From positions 92,274 through 156,273 of IMG/VR virus record IMGVR_UViG_3300030380_006185: a stretch of 64,000 nt of DNA; one strand, written 5' to 3'. Positions 41,575-51,130 of the stretch are shown piece after piece. Below the pieces are notes generated by a model. The model did not search any database. It saw nothing but the letters and a program-made list of their open reading frames with translations, and was not told the DNA's origin. The stretch comes from a virus. Every line of letters starts with the position of its first letter. The first letter of the stretch is position 1. The position numbers and the translations under genes were made by a program.

Positions 41575-44340
41575 TTAATCCATAAATGACATATCAGATA
41601 AATCGGTATTATAAGTGTAGGTTGGATTAGCAAAACTTTTTTGAACATCTTTAGCTTGTCTACTGTAATAATCCTGACTGAATTGTGTACCAACATTTGC
41701 AGCGGTCATTGAGTCTTGTATTATTGGGTCCATTTTTATTTCATTTGGATTGTATTGGGAAGTACCTAAAGCTTGCACTTTTTTTCTTAAAGCATCTACA
41801 TCTATTACATCTTCTGATGTATCAACTACTGTAGTTGTTGGTGGTGGTACAGGTTCAGTTAAAGTTTCTTTATCCCTAGTAGTTTTTAATGGGACTCCTG
41901 AGTATGGTAGTCTCATGTTATGGGTAATATATCTATTATGGTTACCAACTTCAGGTCTAAAGTCATGGATTGGTGTAAAGTTCATAGAAACATCAATCAT
42001 AAAAGGTAATTCATCTAACCCTTTACCTTCACCAATAATTAATTCCCAAGAAGATTCAGGGGGTATTTTATAACTTAGTGAAGTTATAATTCCATACTGC
42101 TCATAAACGTATTCACCTAATGTAAGTAAAGCAATGTTTCCAGCCATATACCCATTAGCTGAATAAGCTGGGGCTAAAGATGATGCTAAGTAATTAAGTT
42201 TTGAGTATATAGCAGGCATCTCAGCTTGAGACATAACAACAACTTTAAAACTTAAACTCATTTTGCGATCAAACCCATTATATTTATAAAGTTTTTCTGC
42301 TCTTCCCATATATTTTTGTCCACTCCATTCAGCAGTATAGTCATCACTAACATCTTCTATAAGTGCTCTAAAATTCATGTAAGCTGCATTTTGTGGGATG
42401 AATGGGTCTAATACCCCTATTCTAAAATGAGCAAAGTCATTTGCATTTTTCCTATATTGGTAATCACCTTTTCCTGTTTTGCCAGTATAAGGTGCTTTTG
42501 CATTAATTTTATCTAAAGCTTTAGTTCTACTTCCTTGAGTAGCACCAGGATCACCCGCATGTACTCTATTTTCTAAAACTATTTTGGGAAATCTATCATC
42601 AGTAGTATTAGCTGTGTATACAATATTACGTTTAGATAAAATTTCATTTAAGGTTGGGGTTAAGTTATTAATATAATCTCTTCGTGGAATTAAAGTAGGT
42701 TTATTATCCTCTCCCCTTTTATATACACTTCTGTTTTCATCTCCAAAGTAAAAGTTAGCATCACCTCTTGTTAAACCTTTTCTTGAATCTCCTAAACCAG
42801 AGGATAAGATTTGAAGTGGTCCATCAATATTATCAGGGTCAAATTGTGCAGCTTCTAAATCAGCTATTTCTTTTTTAAGTTTATCTATATTAATATTTAT
42901 TCTAGCTACAGCTGCTGCTTTTTCAATTTCATTATACTCTTCAAATTCTGTTACTTGAATATTAGTTAGTGAATTATAACCACTTTGTAAAAATGATCTT
43001 GAAATACCTGAACTATTATTTAAGGCTGACATATAACTTTGGGAAGGGGTAAAATTCTTTAGTTTTATTTTTTTACCTAAAAGTGGGGTGTTTTTAGAAG
43101 CTTCGGCATTTTGTATTCTTGTTTTTAATGCTTTAATTTTTTCTTTTTTGATTTTTTCATAATCAATTTTAAAACCTTCTATTGTACTTTCAACTAAAGG
43201 TTTAATTGCTATGTTATATGCAGTAGAAGCTTTTATTGGGAATTGGTTTTTTTCTTTTTGGTGGTGTCTGCCTGGGATTTTAATAGAATAATCCATGGAC
43301 ATTTTTCCCATGTTTTTAACTCTATTATATAAAGATTGATATGTATTAAATCCTATACCTTTTAAATTACTTGGGTCAGAGGGAAACTCATTACTTACTA
43401 TTAAAGAAGCATTATCTGTGCCATATATACTAATTGGAACAAATTTACTATAGTCTAAAGAATCTTCAAATATAGGAACTCCATCAACATAGTTGATATA
43501 TGTTTTATTAGAAGGTAATATTTTACCACTTAGATATTCACCACGAGTTCTTTCATCTTTATAAAAAGAACTGTTTATACCTGTTCTTAAAGGAGTAACC
43601 CCATCAGGCATAGTAGCAAATTTAATACCTGTTTCTCCTATACCTAAAGTAGATCCAGCTCCACCACTATATTTATAAAGTAGTTCTGGGAATAGTTCAA
43701 ATTGATTGAGTTGTTTTGTACTCCAAAAATTTAAAAGTCTATTAGAAAAGCTATTTTCACCTGTGTATTCTATATTCCCTTTGGAATTTGTTTTAGCTGA
43801 ATTGTTTTCAGGTTTGTTTAATATGGAAGCAACTTTTGAATATGGAGTAATAGAAAGATTTTCTTTAATTCCAGTTGGGTCAATACCTTGTTTATTTAAG
43901 TGCCCTCCTATAAAATTCCCAGCTGCTTGTAGTATAGTTGAAGCGGGGGTGTATATACCTTCATTAATTGTACCTTTACCATATGCAATATTAGGAGAAT
44001 AAGCACTACCTCCACCAAAATCATCAGGGGATGTTGAAGCGACTTCTGTTTTTGTTGATATTCTTGAAAGGAGATTTTGTTTTGCTGTAAAAAGAAGACC
44101 ACTTGGGTTTTTAAAATCAAAAAAGTATTTTGATAACCTTGCAGTATCATCAAGTGCTCTTAAAGGAGCTCTAAGTCCCCCTCTAAGTAAACCATCCCCA
44201 TCTAAAGCAGATAAAGGTTGATTTGAAATTGGTTTTTTAATATAGGGTTGCCCACTATCACCACCTCCTGGTCTGTCTTTACCAAATTTTAGTGATTTAA
44301 ATGAGGTATCCCCATTATTTAATTTTATTAAAAGACCCAT
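41575..44340 (-). CDS. Large baseplate/tail structural protein
   Basis: The 921-residue protein has a Gly-rich start (KFGKDRPGGGDSGQPYIKKP), a long coiled region with Lys/Glu, and a C-terminal part (HFRIGVLDPFIPQNAAYMNF, RALIEDVSDDYTAEWSGQKY, FKVVVMSQAEMPAIYSKLNY, SWELIIGEGKGLDELPFMID). This part looks like a tail-tube-type fold used in baseplate-tube connectors. Position between gp53-like and tape measure genes supports a baseplate role. No exact T4 counterpart can be named. Confidence 0.65.
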   Translation of the reverse strand: MGLLIKLNNGDTSFKSLKFGKDRPGGGDSGQPYIKKPISNQPLSALDGDGLLRGGLRAPLRALDDTARLSKYFFDFKNPSGLLFTAKQNLLSRISTKTEVASTSPDDFGGGSAYSPNIAYGKGTINEGIYTPASTILQAAGNFIGGHLNKQGIDPTGIKENLSITPYSKVASILNKPENNSAKTNSKGNIEYTGENSFSNRLLNFWSTKQLNQFELFPELLYKYSGGAGSTLGIGETGIKFATMPDGVTPLRTGINSSFYKDERTRGEYLSGKILPSNKTYINYVDGVPIFEDSLDYSKFVPISIYGTDNASLIVSNEFPSDPSNLKGIGFNTYQSLYNRVKNMGKMSMDYSIKIPGRHHQKEKNQFPIKASTAYNIAIKPLVESTIEGFKIDYEKIKKEKIKALKTRIQNAEASKNTPLLGKKIKLKNFTPSQSYMSALNNSSGISRSFLQSGYNSLTNIQVTEFEEYNEIEKAAAVARININIDKLKKEIADLEAAQFDPDNIDGPLQILSSGLGDSRKGLTRGDANFYFGDENRSVYKRGEDNKPTLIPRRDYINNLTPTLNEILSKRNIVYTANTTDDRFPKIVLENRVHAGDPGATQGSRTKALDKINAKAPYTGKTGKGDYQYRKNANDFAHFRIGVLDPFIPQNAAYMNFRALIEDVSDDYTAEWSGQKYMGRAEKLYKYNGFDRKMSLSFKVVVMSQAEMPAIYSKLNYLASSLAPAYSANGYMAGNIALLTLGEYVYEQYGIITSLSYKIPPESSWELIIGEGKGLDELPFMIDVSMNFTPIHDFRPEVGNHNRYITHNMRLPYSGVPLKTTRDKETLTEPVPPPTTTVVDTSEDVIDVDALRKKVQALGTSQYNPNEIKMDPIIQDSMTAANVGTQFSQDYYSRQAKDVQKSFANPTYTYNTDLSDMSFMD

Positions 44341-44359
44341 TTATATGTATATTTTTTTA

Positions 44360-44572
44360 CTATTCAGGTGGAGTATCCAAATATTTTGGAGGAGTAGTAC
44401 CATCTAAATCTAATTCTGAAGGAGTTGGGAAACCAGGCATTGTAGGGTTTCCATTAATTGAATAAGTTTTATGTAGAGTTGATTCTGCTTGGCTAGGGGC
44501 AGATGGAGGAGTTTCTCCATTAAGTCCACTTAAATCAGATCCTTCTTGTTGTAATTTATTTAAAATTCCCAT
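44360..44572 (-). CDS. Small Pro-rich structural protein
   Basis: The 70-residue protein has GILNKLQQEGSDLSGLNGET and TYSINGNPTMPGFPTPSEL, DLDGTTPPKYL, a low-complexity Pro/Ser/Thr pattern typical of small virion proteins in marine phages. It is preceded at 13 bases by an ATATTTATAA motif. Confidence 0.6.
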   Translation of the reverse strand: MGILNKLQQEGSDLSGLNGETPPSAPSQAESTLHKTYSINGNPTMPGFPTPSELDLDGTTPPKYLDTPPE

Positions 44573-44585
44573 GGTTATTGTTTTA

Positions 44586-44595
44586 TTATAAATAT
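44586..44595 (-). promoter_or_regulatory. Late-type motif ATATTTATAA
   Basis: The motif lies 13 bases upstream of the 44360-44572 gene and precedes the baseplate gene run. Confidence 0.55.
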
Positions 44596-44610
44596 AGTAA
44601 ATTGTTAAAA

Positions 44611-47286
44611 TTATTGAATTGCAATCCCAGAAACTTGATTAAATTTAAATGCTCCTGATAGATTTTGGTTTAATTGAGATATTCCTGCTACAATATCACC
44701 ATTTCCTACAGGTTTTGATTCTGAGGGTTTTGAAGTTGAATTTGCTACTTGAATTTGACCTTTAGGGGCAGATACCATATCATCAGCAAATAAATCAGTT
44801 CCTGCTATAACAGTGTCTTTATTATTTAATTGAATTGCTCCTTCAGGTCCAAATAAAGTACGATCACCATATCCACCAGTACCCTTTCCAGGAGAAAGAA
44901 CATCATCACCTTTTGATACACCTGCAAGAAGGCCAAATCCTGCTGATAAAATTCCAGCTGCTGCGATTCCACCTAATACTGATCCCACAATAGGAATTGC
45001 AGATAATGAAGCGAATGCTGAGTATGCAGCCATAACAATAGCAATACTAGCTATTCCCTTTAGAATTTTTCCAACTATACCCAAATTAGGGAGAAACTCT
45101 CCTATTTTTTCTCCTACCATTGTAAATCCATCCCCTATGAATCCTATAAATTCAGCTATTTTTTTTATAGGATATAATATCATTTGAACCATTGCAACAA
45201 AAGGTGGAAGAATATTTTGTATAATATTCACAAGAGGATCAACCATTTGTAAAATAGGTTCAGCTATAGTTACAAAAATTTCTTTCATTTGTTCTAATGA
45301 ATCATTAAATCTTTGTTGGATGTTTTGTTGCTTAACCATTTGGTCAAGTTGTCCATCTTTTAGCATTTGGGCAGCTTTTTCAGCACCATATTTTTGCTTG
45401 GCTGCTTCATAAGCTTCTTTTTCTTTATCACTTAACTCTCCACCTATAGCTGCTAGAGCTTCTTGTTCTATAAGAACCCCAGCTAATTCATCTCTAGACA
45501 TACCTGCAGCTTTAGCAAAAGCTTCTTGAGCTATACGATTCATCTTACCAAAATCTTTAGCTGTTCCTATTTGAGAAGAAATTTCTTGTGCCATTCCTGC
45601 TAAATCATTATCTAAAGCTAGTTGTCGAGCTTTTTCAAAATTTAGGTCTTTACCTGTAAGTAATTCAGCTTCTAATTCAGAAGCTATAGAGGATTCAAAA
45701 TTTAATAATGAATCAGCTATCCCTTCAAGCTTACCAAACTCCATTCCCAAAGATTTTACTATAGTCATTTGTTTAGCTAAACCTTCTACTCCCCCTTCTA
45801 CTGATAATTTTGCGGCATTTGAAATATTTGCCATATCAGCCATTAACTGTTTAGTATTGACTGCTACACCTAATCTATACGATTCTATTTTTGCGGTTGC
45901 TTGGAATGTTTCAAATGAGTCTTTATATCCTTTACCTGTAGCTGCACCTATTTTAAATAAAGCATTTTGGGTGTCATAAGAAATTCCTGCTTGTTTATTT
46001 AATTTAGTCATAGTGACTAAAGTTTCTTCAGAAACCATACCACTAGTGCCCATTTCTTGGTTAACAGCCATTAAGGATTCTTGTAAGCCTTTAGTATTTA
46101 CGGCAGAATCCATTGCAGAAGTAGCTATACCACGTAAGTTATCTCTTACTCTTAGGGATTCTTGATAAGACATATTTAATCCCTTAGCTAACTCTCCTGC
46201 TTGTTGATCTCCAGATATGAGAGCATCAACAATCATTTTAATTGTTCCAAGTATAAGAGTTGCAGGGCTTAATAAGTTTGTCATTAAAGACTTACCTAAT
46301 GATTTTACACCACCTTTTAAAACTTGGAATTGTTTACCCATTTTAGATAAACCAGCATTTTTTTCACTTATAGCATCTTTTTCTGCTAATAAATCTTTTA
46401 ATCCTTTTCCACCAAATCCTGCTTTAATTTGTTTATCTGAAAGTTTTCCTCTTTTTTCTGCAAGTTCATCTTCTAAGTCTGATTGGCGTTTTATATCATC
46501 TGCTATATCTTTCGATATGCTTTTCATTTTCTTTTGTGCCTCATCTAAACCTAGTTTTTCACCAAGGCTGCCTAGTCCTAATTTATTTAAAGCTGCTCCT
46601 AATCCTTGAATACTTGCTGCTCCTACATCAAAATTGTCAGCAACATCTTGTGTATATTTTTCAGCACTATCTAATTCTTTATTTAATACAGTTAAACCGG
46701 CATTTTGATCATTTAACAGACTTGAAACTTGAGCATGGTTTTTTTCTATAAAACCTAACTGTTTTTCAAGTTTTTTAGCTTCATTAAGTTCTTTTATATA
46801 ACTTTTACCTGATATCTTTCTTTGAGCTACTATAGCTTTTTGAGCTGTAATTTGAGATTGGAGTTCAGCAGATTCTCTTTCTAAACCTATTTTAGAATCT
46901 TGTAATCTATTTTTTTGAACTTTTGCTAAATTTTTAAGATTTTGAATCTCTTTTACAGATAAATCTGAATATCCTTTTTGATTATCTTGGAGTTTTTGGG
47001 CAATACTTAATAAACCACCCATTGCCTTTTTAGACTGGCTTATTGAATTAGAAGATTTTTTAAGGCTACTTAATATATCGTTAAATGAGCTTATAGATAC
47101 ATCTAATTCAGAATTAAATTCTTTTTGTTGTTGAAGTAAATCTCTATATATAGAATTTATTGCTTCAGCATTTTGCTCAAGAGGTTTTAAATTAGCAGTA
47201 TTTATATTTTTACCAAATTGGCCAGAAAGTCTTTCAATGGTTTTTATTTTTCTTTCTAATTCTTCTATATCTTTTTTAAGAGCCAT
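44611..47286 (-). CDS. Tail tape measure protein
   Basis: The 891-residue protein is dominated by coiled coils in the first third (ALKKDIEELERKIKTIERLS, QNLKNLAKVQKNRLQDSKIG), then Ala/Gly-rich helices and a hydrophobic C-terminal segment (IAIVMAAYSAFASLSAIPIV, GSVLGGIAAAGILSAGFGLL). It directly follows the tail chaperone-like pair, as in other phages. At about 1.5 angstroms per residue it would set a tail near 130 nm, which is inference. Confidence 0.8.
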   Translation of the reverse strand: MALKKDIEELERKIKTIERLSGQFGKNINTANLKPLEQNAEAINSIYRDLLQQQKEFNSELDVSISSFNDILSSLKKSSNSISQSKKAMGGLLSIAQKLQDNQKGYSDLSVKEIQNLKNLAKVQKNRLQDSKIGLERESAELQSQITAQKAIVAQRKISGKSYIKELNEAKKLEKQLGFIEKNHAQVSSLLNDQNAGLTVLNKELDSAEKYTQDVADNFDVGAASIQGLGAALNKLGLGSLGEKLGLDEAQKKMKSISKDIADDIKRQSDLEDELAEKRGKLSDKQIKAGFGGKGLKDLLAEKDAISEKNAGLSKMGKQFQVLKGGVKSLGKSLMTNLLSPATLILGTIKMIVDALISGDQQAGELAKGLNMSYQESLRVRDNLRGIATSAMDSAVNTKGLQESLMAVNQEMGTSGMVSEETLVTMTKLNKQAGISYDTQNALFKIGAATGKGYKDSFETFQATAKIESYRLGVAVNTKQLMADMANISNAAKLSVEGGVEGLAKQMTIVKSLGMEFGKLEGIADSLLNFESSIASELEAELLTGKDLNFEKARQLALDNDLAGMAQEISSQIGTAKDFGKMNRIAQEAFAKAAGMSRDELAGVLIEQEALAAIGGELSDKEKEAYEAAKQKYGAEKAAQMLKDGQLDQMVKQQNIQQRFNDSLEQMKEIFVTIAEPILQMVDPLVNIIQNILPPFVAMVQMILYPIKKIAEFIGFIGDGFTMVGEKIGEFLPNLGIVGKILKGIASIAIVMAAYSAFASLSAIPIVGSVLGGIAAAGILSAGFGLLAGVSKGDDVLSPGKGTGGYGDRTLFGPEGAIQLNNKDTVIAGTDLFADDMVSAPKGQIQVANSTSKPSESKPVGNGDIVAGISQLNQNLSGAFKFNQVSGIAIQ

Positions 47287-47300
47287 CTAAGGATATTTTA

Positions 47301-47310
47301 TTATAAATAT
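47301..47310 (-). promoter_or_regulatory. Late-type motif ATATTTATAA
   Basis: The motif lies 14 bases upstream of the tape measure gene. Confidence 0.55.
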
Positions 47311-47325
47311 TTAAGGATATAATCT

Positions 47326-47664
47326 TTATTTATAAGTTGAGGGGCGTTTATTTTGTGCACCTTTTAAAAACTGTGGTGCTTTTACTTTACCATCTGCACC
47401 AATAACAGTTTTAGATCCAGGTTTTGAAGAATTTTCATATGCTTTTTTCTCTTCATCGTAGAATTTTTGAATTTCATTGAATGTAAAGCGACGAAGCCAT
47501 ATAGGCATAGTATACACTGTCTCCCAGTCATACCCACCTTTACCATGAAATACTATTTGATGTATTTGTTGAAATATTGCAGCTCTGGTTTCAGCTACTG
47601 TATTAGAAGTCAGGCCAAAAAAAGTTAACCCCAACTGGAATATTGACTCTATTTTCAGCGCCAT
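47326..47664 (-). CDS. Tail assembly protein, possible frameshift partner
   Basis: The 112-residue frame has YDWETVYTMPIWLRRFTFNE and a Lys-rich C-terminus. It overlaps the upstream gp26-like gene by 62 bases in the +1 (equivalently -2) frame and sits just before the tape measure gene, the position of the GT part of tail assembly chaperones. It has its own ATG, so independent translation is also possible. The second product may be made by frameshifting at one of two T-runs. Confidence 0.55.
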   Translation of the reverse strand: MALKIESIFQLGLTFFGLTSNTVAETRAAIFQQIHQIVFHGKGGYDWETVYTMPIWLRRFTFNEIQKFYDEEKKAYENSSKPGSKTVIGADGKVKAPQFLKGAQNKRPSTYK

Positions 47665-48331
47665 CGGGAAAAAAAGTTAGATCAACATCGGGTTGAATTT
47701 CTTTAACATGTTCTCTTAATGCTCTTGAATCTTTGGCTAAGAGATAATTATCAACAAAATCTCGAATGTCTTTTGTTTCTGTCTTCCCCTCCACAGAAGT
47801 AATCATATATTTTAAACGAGTTGTTAATTCAGGAGAAGCATCTTTATTTATCTTTTTTAAACTATCTAGTTCACGTTGAACATCTCTTTCATCTTTATGA
47901 GTTAAAAGTTTAAAAGTAATGTGATTTTTGGAATGTGGGAGAGTAAATTCAAACTGATTTTTTCCTTCTTTAAATAAAGATTCATCTATATCTTTATTTT
48001 CAATTTGTGATAAATCAACTATTTGATCTTCCCCAGCATATGAAAATTTATATTCTGATCCATATCCTAGAATACGGGCGGCAACCATAATTGCATTTTT
48101 ATCTCCTACTAATAATGAACTATAATCAACTTTAGATACAATTAAAGATTGCATTAGTTTATCTAATACTGTTCCTTTTGAAATGTAAGATTGGTTAGTT
48201 AAGATATCTTCTTCTTTTGCGGTCATATATTTCATTTCTATTTTACCGCTTTTTAATCCTGATTCTTCAGAATATAATAATCCTTTTGAAGGTAACTCTA
48301 CAACTTCTGTAGGTAACTTAAATTCACTCAT
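47603..48331 (-). CDS. 26: Tail/baseplate hub assembly protein (T4 gp26-like)
   Basis: The 242-residue protein matches cyanophage-type gp26: LPSKGLLYSEESGLKSGKIE, MTAKEEDILTNQSYISKGTV, LDKLMQSLIVSKVDYSSLLV and GDKNAIMVAARILGYGSEYK. The middle and C-terminal parts are charged helices. It lies between tube and tape measure genes, where other phages encode tail assembly chaperones, and may act as a tape measure chaperone. Its 3' end carries a seven-T run four codons before the stop. Confidence 0.75.
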   Translation of the reverse strand: MSEFKLPTEVVELPSKGLLYSEESGLKSGKIEMKYMTAKEEDILTNQSYISKGTVLDKLMQSLIVSKVDYSSLLVGDKNAIMVAARILGYGSEYKFSYAGEDQIVDLSQIENKDIDESLFKEGKNQFEFTLPHSKNHITFKLLTHKDERDVQRELDSLKKINKDASPELTTRLKYMITSVEGKTETKDIRDFVDNYLLAKDSRALREHVKEIQPDVDLTFFPDGAENRVNIPVGVNFFWPDF

Positions 48332-48372
48332 AATTTTTATTTAAAATAACTTTATTGTTTGATATACATATA

Positions 48373-48744
48373 TTAAATCTGTGAGATATTATCCTCTCCT
48401 ACAAAGAAAGCTTTAACTCCTGGTACTTTTCTAATATCCTGGGCTATTTCCATCATTTTTTCTCTGTTAAATCCACCTTTTGTAATCCAAGGGTATCCAT
48501 CTACTTTAACACTTAATATAGCTTTAAATTTATTTAAATTTTGATCAGCATAAGCAAGTGGTTCTGTTGATGAAATAACAGTAATTCCAGGAATTGCTCT
48601 AATATCAGAATATATTTCTTTTTGAGGGCGTTCTTTAATGTCAGTAATTAAAGTACCTACCATTTTGTATTTATCTTGATAGTCCTCATTTATAGCTTTT
48701 TTTAGCTCTTCTTTTACTAACGTACGTAAACTATTATATTTCAT
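48373..48744 (-). CDS. Propeptide-type small protein among tail genes
   Basis: From ATG 48744 (123 residues) the protein starts MKYNSLRTLVKEELKKAINE, clearly like the type A leaders of the 5.4-10.2 kb cluster, with an INE end. The rest is ferredoxin-like alpha-beta (GTLITDIKERPQKEIYSDIR, PGITVISSTEPLAY, FKAILSVKVDGYP). A late-type motif lies 13 bases upstream. It is a distant member of the same family placed in the tail region. An upstream TTG is not used. Confidence 0.65.
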   Translation of the reverse strand: MKYNSLRTLVKEELKKAINEDYQDKYKMVGTLITDIKERPQKEIYSDIRAIPGITVISSTEPLAYADQNLNKFKAILSVKVDGYPWITKGGFNREKMMEIAQDIRKVPGVKAFFVGEDNISQI

Positions 48745-48757
48745 TCGTGTGTATATG

Positions 48758-48767
48758 TTATAAATAT
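48758..48767 (-). promoter_or_regulatory. Late-type motif ATATTTATAA
   Basis: The motif lies 13 bases upstream of the 48373-48744 gene. Confidence 0.55.
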
Positions 48768-48799
48768 AATAAAATCTAATTAGATAACCAAGGAAAAAT

Positions 48800-48828
48800 A
48801 AAAGCTCCACGTATTAAGTAGAGCTTTT
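48800..48828 (-). terminator. Hairpin terminator after tail tube gene
   Basis: Minus-strand AAAAGCTC and GAGCTTTT pair around a 13-base interior, followed by ATTTTT. It lies just after the stop of the tail tube gene. Confidence 0.55.
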
Positions 48829-48849
48829 AAATATATTTTAAAATTAATT

Positions 48850-49338
48850 TTAGTAATTCAATATACAGTAATCTGGTTGTACTTCAAGAGTTATATTTAC
48901 AGCTGTTCCATCATCATCCCAGCTATAATCTCCAAAGTTAGCACTTGTAATCATAGCACCTTTAATAATCCATTCGTTTACAACATCACCAACTGGTCCT
49001 AAACCATTAAATGTGATATCTTTTTTATAGAAATCAGAATAACCATCTCTACCTGTTACTGATTCATGGTGTAGTCTTACCCATTCCATTACTGTTTGTG
49101 AACCTGCAGGTGTAATTGCTTCATACATTGTAAAAGTAATAGTGTTCCAAATTGTTTTACCTTTTACGTAACGTTGGACATTAATATGGTTAAGCGCTAC
49201 TGCTGTTTGACTTAAGTTAATAGCAGACATTCCTTTTACTAAAAACGAAGGCATTCCGTCCATGTATAAGATAAACCTGTTAGTCATTCTAGGTTCAAAT
49301 GCTGTATAAAAAATTTCGTTTGGATTTAAAATTGCCAT
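48850..49338 (-). CDS. 19: Tail tube protein (T4 gp19-like)
   Basis: The 162-residue protein matches gp19-type tube monomers: NRFILYMDGMPSFLVKGMSA, GKTIWNTITFTMYEAI, SDFYKKDITFNGLGPVGDVV, EWIIKGAMITSANFGDYSWD, VNITLEVQPDYC. It forms the inner tube of the contractile tail. It is followed by the sheath genes upstream in the transcript. Confidence 0.88.
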   Translation of the reverse strand: MAILNPNEIFYTAFEPRMTNRFILYMDGMPSFLVKGMSAINLSQTAVALNHINVQRYVKGKTIWNTITFTMYEAITPAGSQTVMEWVRLHHESVTGRDGYSDFYKKDITFNGLGPVGDVVNEWIIKGAMITSANFGDYSWDDDGTAVNITLEVQPDYCILNY

Positions 49339-49362
49339 TTTGTTATTTTATTTTTTGTTCTA

Positions 49363-49372
49363 TTATAAATAT
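49363..49372 (-). promoter_or_regulatory. Late-type motif ATATTTATAA
   Basis: The motif lies 24 bases upstream of the tail tube gene. Confidence 0.5.
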
Positions 49373-49387
49373 CTAATTCTTTAATTT

Positions 49388-51082
49388 TTATGATGGGAAT
49401 TCTGCACCAGTAGGCATTAAAATAAAATCTACTGATATAAATTCTGCTGTTCTTGTAGGTTGAATATAAACCTGTCCGATTAATTGGTTTCTATCAATTA
49501 CATCAGGACCATTATTTGAATCATCCATTACTACTTTAAAGGCATATAAACCTTGTTTTTGTTGTACTGTTTCTAAATATGGGGTTACTCTAGCTAAGAA
49601 ACTATTTCTTGTTGTTGCTGTGTTTTGTTCAAATACTATAGTATCTGAGATTTGTCTAATGTAATTTTTTAATGAGATTAGTAAGCGTCTTACATTTACT
49701 CTATCTAATGCTGAAGCGTCTTTTTGTAGTGTTTTTTGTCCAAATACAACAACACCTTCTCTTGGTAATGTTGCTAATGGGTTAATATTTGCTTCATATA
49801 AACTATCTCTATTTCCTTGAGTTAATTTAAATTGAGTGCGTAATACACCAGATAAACCACCTCTATTAATACCTGCTGGAGCAAACCATGGGGCAGCTTT
49901 TTTATCGTTATTTGCATAAACACCTGGTATTAGTGTTGAAGCTGGTACCCATACATATCTTCCTGTTCCTGGATCTATAAGACTAACCCATGGGAAATAA
50001 GTTGCGGCATATGAAGTATCTCTACCTGATGCTTCTGAAATTGCAGTATTAATTCCTGAAGTGTGGTTTGTTGAATCGTATACTAGAATAGCATCTCCTC
50101 TTTCTTGTGTATTTGTAATTAAAGTTGATATTAAAGATGAATGTGATTCATCAGTTAATCCTGGAGCTGATATTACATTAAATTTATATGATTCAATATT
50201 GTTTAATAATGCTATAGCATTAGTATAGTTTGCAGCTACTAAACCTTGTGTTTGAGTTGAAACATCACCATAAAAATTAGCACCCGCACCTAAAGCACCA
50301 GTAGCAGCACCGAATGAACCACTTCCGATAACAGGAATAGATCCAGTAAATTCAGATTTCGCTATACCATTATTATCTAAATAGTTTGGTGTTAAATTTG
50401 AAATTGATTTTACCCTTACATAACGAGAAGCATTAGGGTAAGAACCTGAAATTTCTAATTGTTCTGTAGAGGGGTTATAGTTTAATTTTTGGTCTCCTAT
50501 TACTTTAGAAATGAATCTTTCAGAATAAGGGTCAAGACTAACATTATTCCAAACTTCAAGGTTAACTTTTTTATTTTCTTTATCATTTCCTTGTCTAACA
50601 ACTAAAGTAAAATTACCTGAAGAGGTATTGGCACTTGCAATTTCCCATCTTACATTATCTTTTGAACCAGAAGGTAAAATACCACCTGCTCCTTCAGTTG
50701 AAGTACTATTCATAATTTCTCCCTCAGAAATAGTTTCTAATATTAATGAATTAGTAGAATCTCCATTTTCAATAATAGAGGATGTTGCAGAAGTGTATGA
50801 ACCACTTACTACTCTAGTTACTAATAATGAATCTCCACCATTTTGGAAATAACTATATGCTGAAATTGAAGTAAAATATGAATAAACATTACTACCACTT
50901 TCTAATGTGTCACCAAAACGATTTACATAATCTGAATATGAAGTAACTAGTGTGGGTATTTCTACAGGACCTTTAACAGCAGGGCCTATAATTGCTGCAC
51001 CTGCTTGGACAGGTTGACCTACTAAAAAAGTATTGTCTATTTCATTTAATGTTACTCCAGGTGAAATTGAAAAATTTGCCAT
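49388..51082 (-). CDS. 18: Tail sheath protein, copy 1 (T4 gp18-like)
   Basis: The 564-residue protein has the sheath signature: ISPGVTLNEIDN at the start, AGAAIIGPAVKGPVEIPTLV, TRVVSGSYTSATSSI and, at the C-terminus, VVFGQKTLQKDASALDRVNV, RRLLISLKNYI and a tube-binding VYIQPTRTAEFISVDFILMP. It contracts to drive the tube through the envelope. It is a tandem paralog of the next gene. Confidence 0.92.
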   Translation of the reverse strand: MANFSISPGVTLNEIDNTFLVGQPVQAGAAIIGPAVKGPVEIPTLVTSYSDYVNRFGDTLESGSNVYSYFTSISAYSYFQNGGDSLLVTRVVSGSYTSATSSIIENGDSTNSLILETISEGEIMNSTSTEGAGGILPSGSKDNVRWEIASANTSSGNFTLVVRQGNDKENKKVNLEVWNNVSLDPYSERFISKVIGDQKLNYNPSTEQLEISGSYPNASRYVRVKSISNLTPNYLDNNGIAKSEFTGSIPVIGSGSFGAATGALGAGANFYGDVSTQTQGLVAANYTNAIALLNNIESYKFNVISAPGLTDESHSSLISTLITNTQERGDAILVYDSTNHTSGINTAISEASGRDTSYAATYFPWVSLIDPGTGRYVWVPASTLIPGVYANNDKKAAPWFAPAGINRGGLSGVLRTQFKLTQGNRDSLYEANINPLATLPREGVVVFGQKTLQKDASALDRVNVRRLLISLKNYIRQISDTIVFEQNTATTRNSFLARVTPYLETVQQKQGLYAFKVVMDDSNNGPDVIDRNQLIGQVYIQPTRTAEFISVDFILMPTGAEFPS

Positions 51083-51095
51083 TTTCTATTTTTTA

Positions 51096-51105
51096 TTATA
51101 AATAT
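51096..51105 (-). promoter_or_regulatory. Late-type motif ATATTTATAA
   Basis: The motif lies 13 bases upstream of sheath copy 1, so the two sheath genes may have separate transcripts. Confidence 0.55.
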
Positions 51106-51130
51106 TAATTATCTTTTTAAAATACTATTA

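Noticed and set aside
46217-46609. 130-residue plus-strand open frame opposite the tape measure gene
   Set aside because: It is the shadow of a long coiled-coil gene with strong family features on the minus strand; its own sequence shows no motif and no plausible leader.
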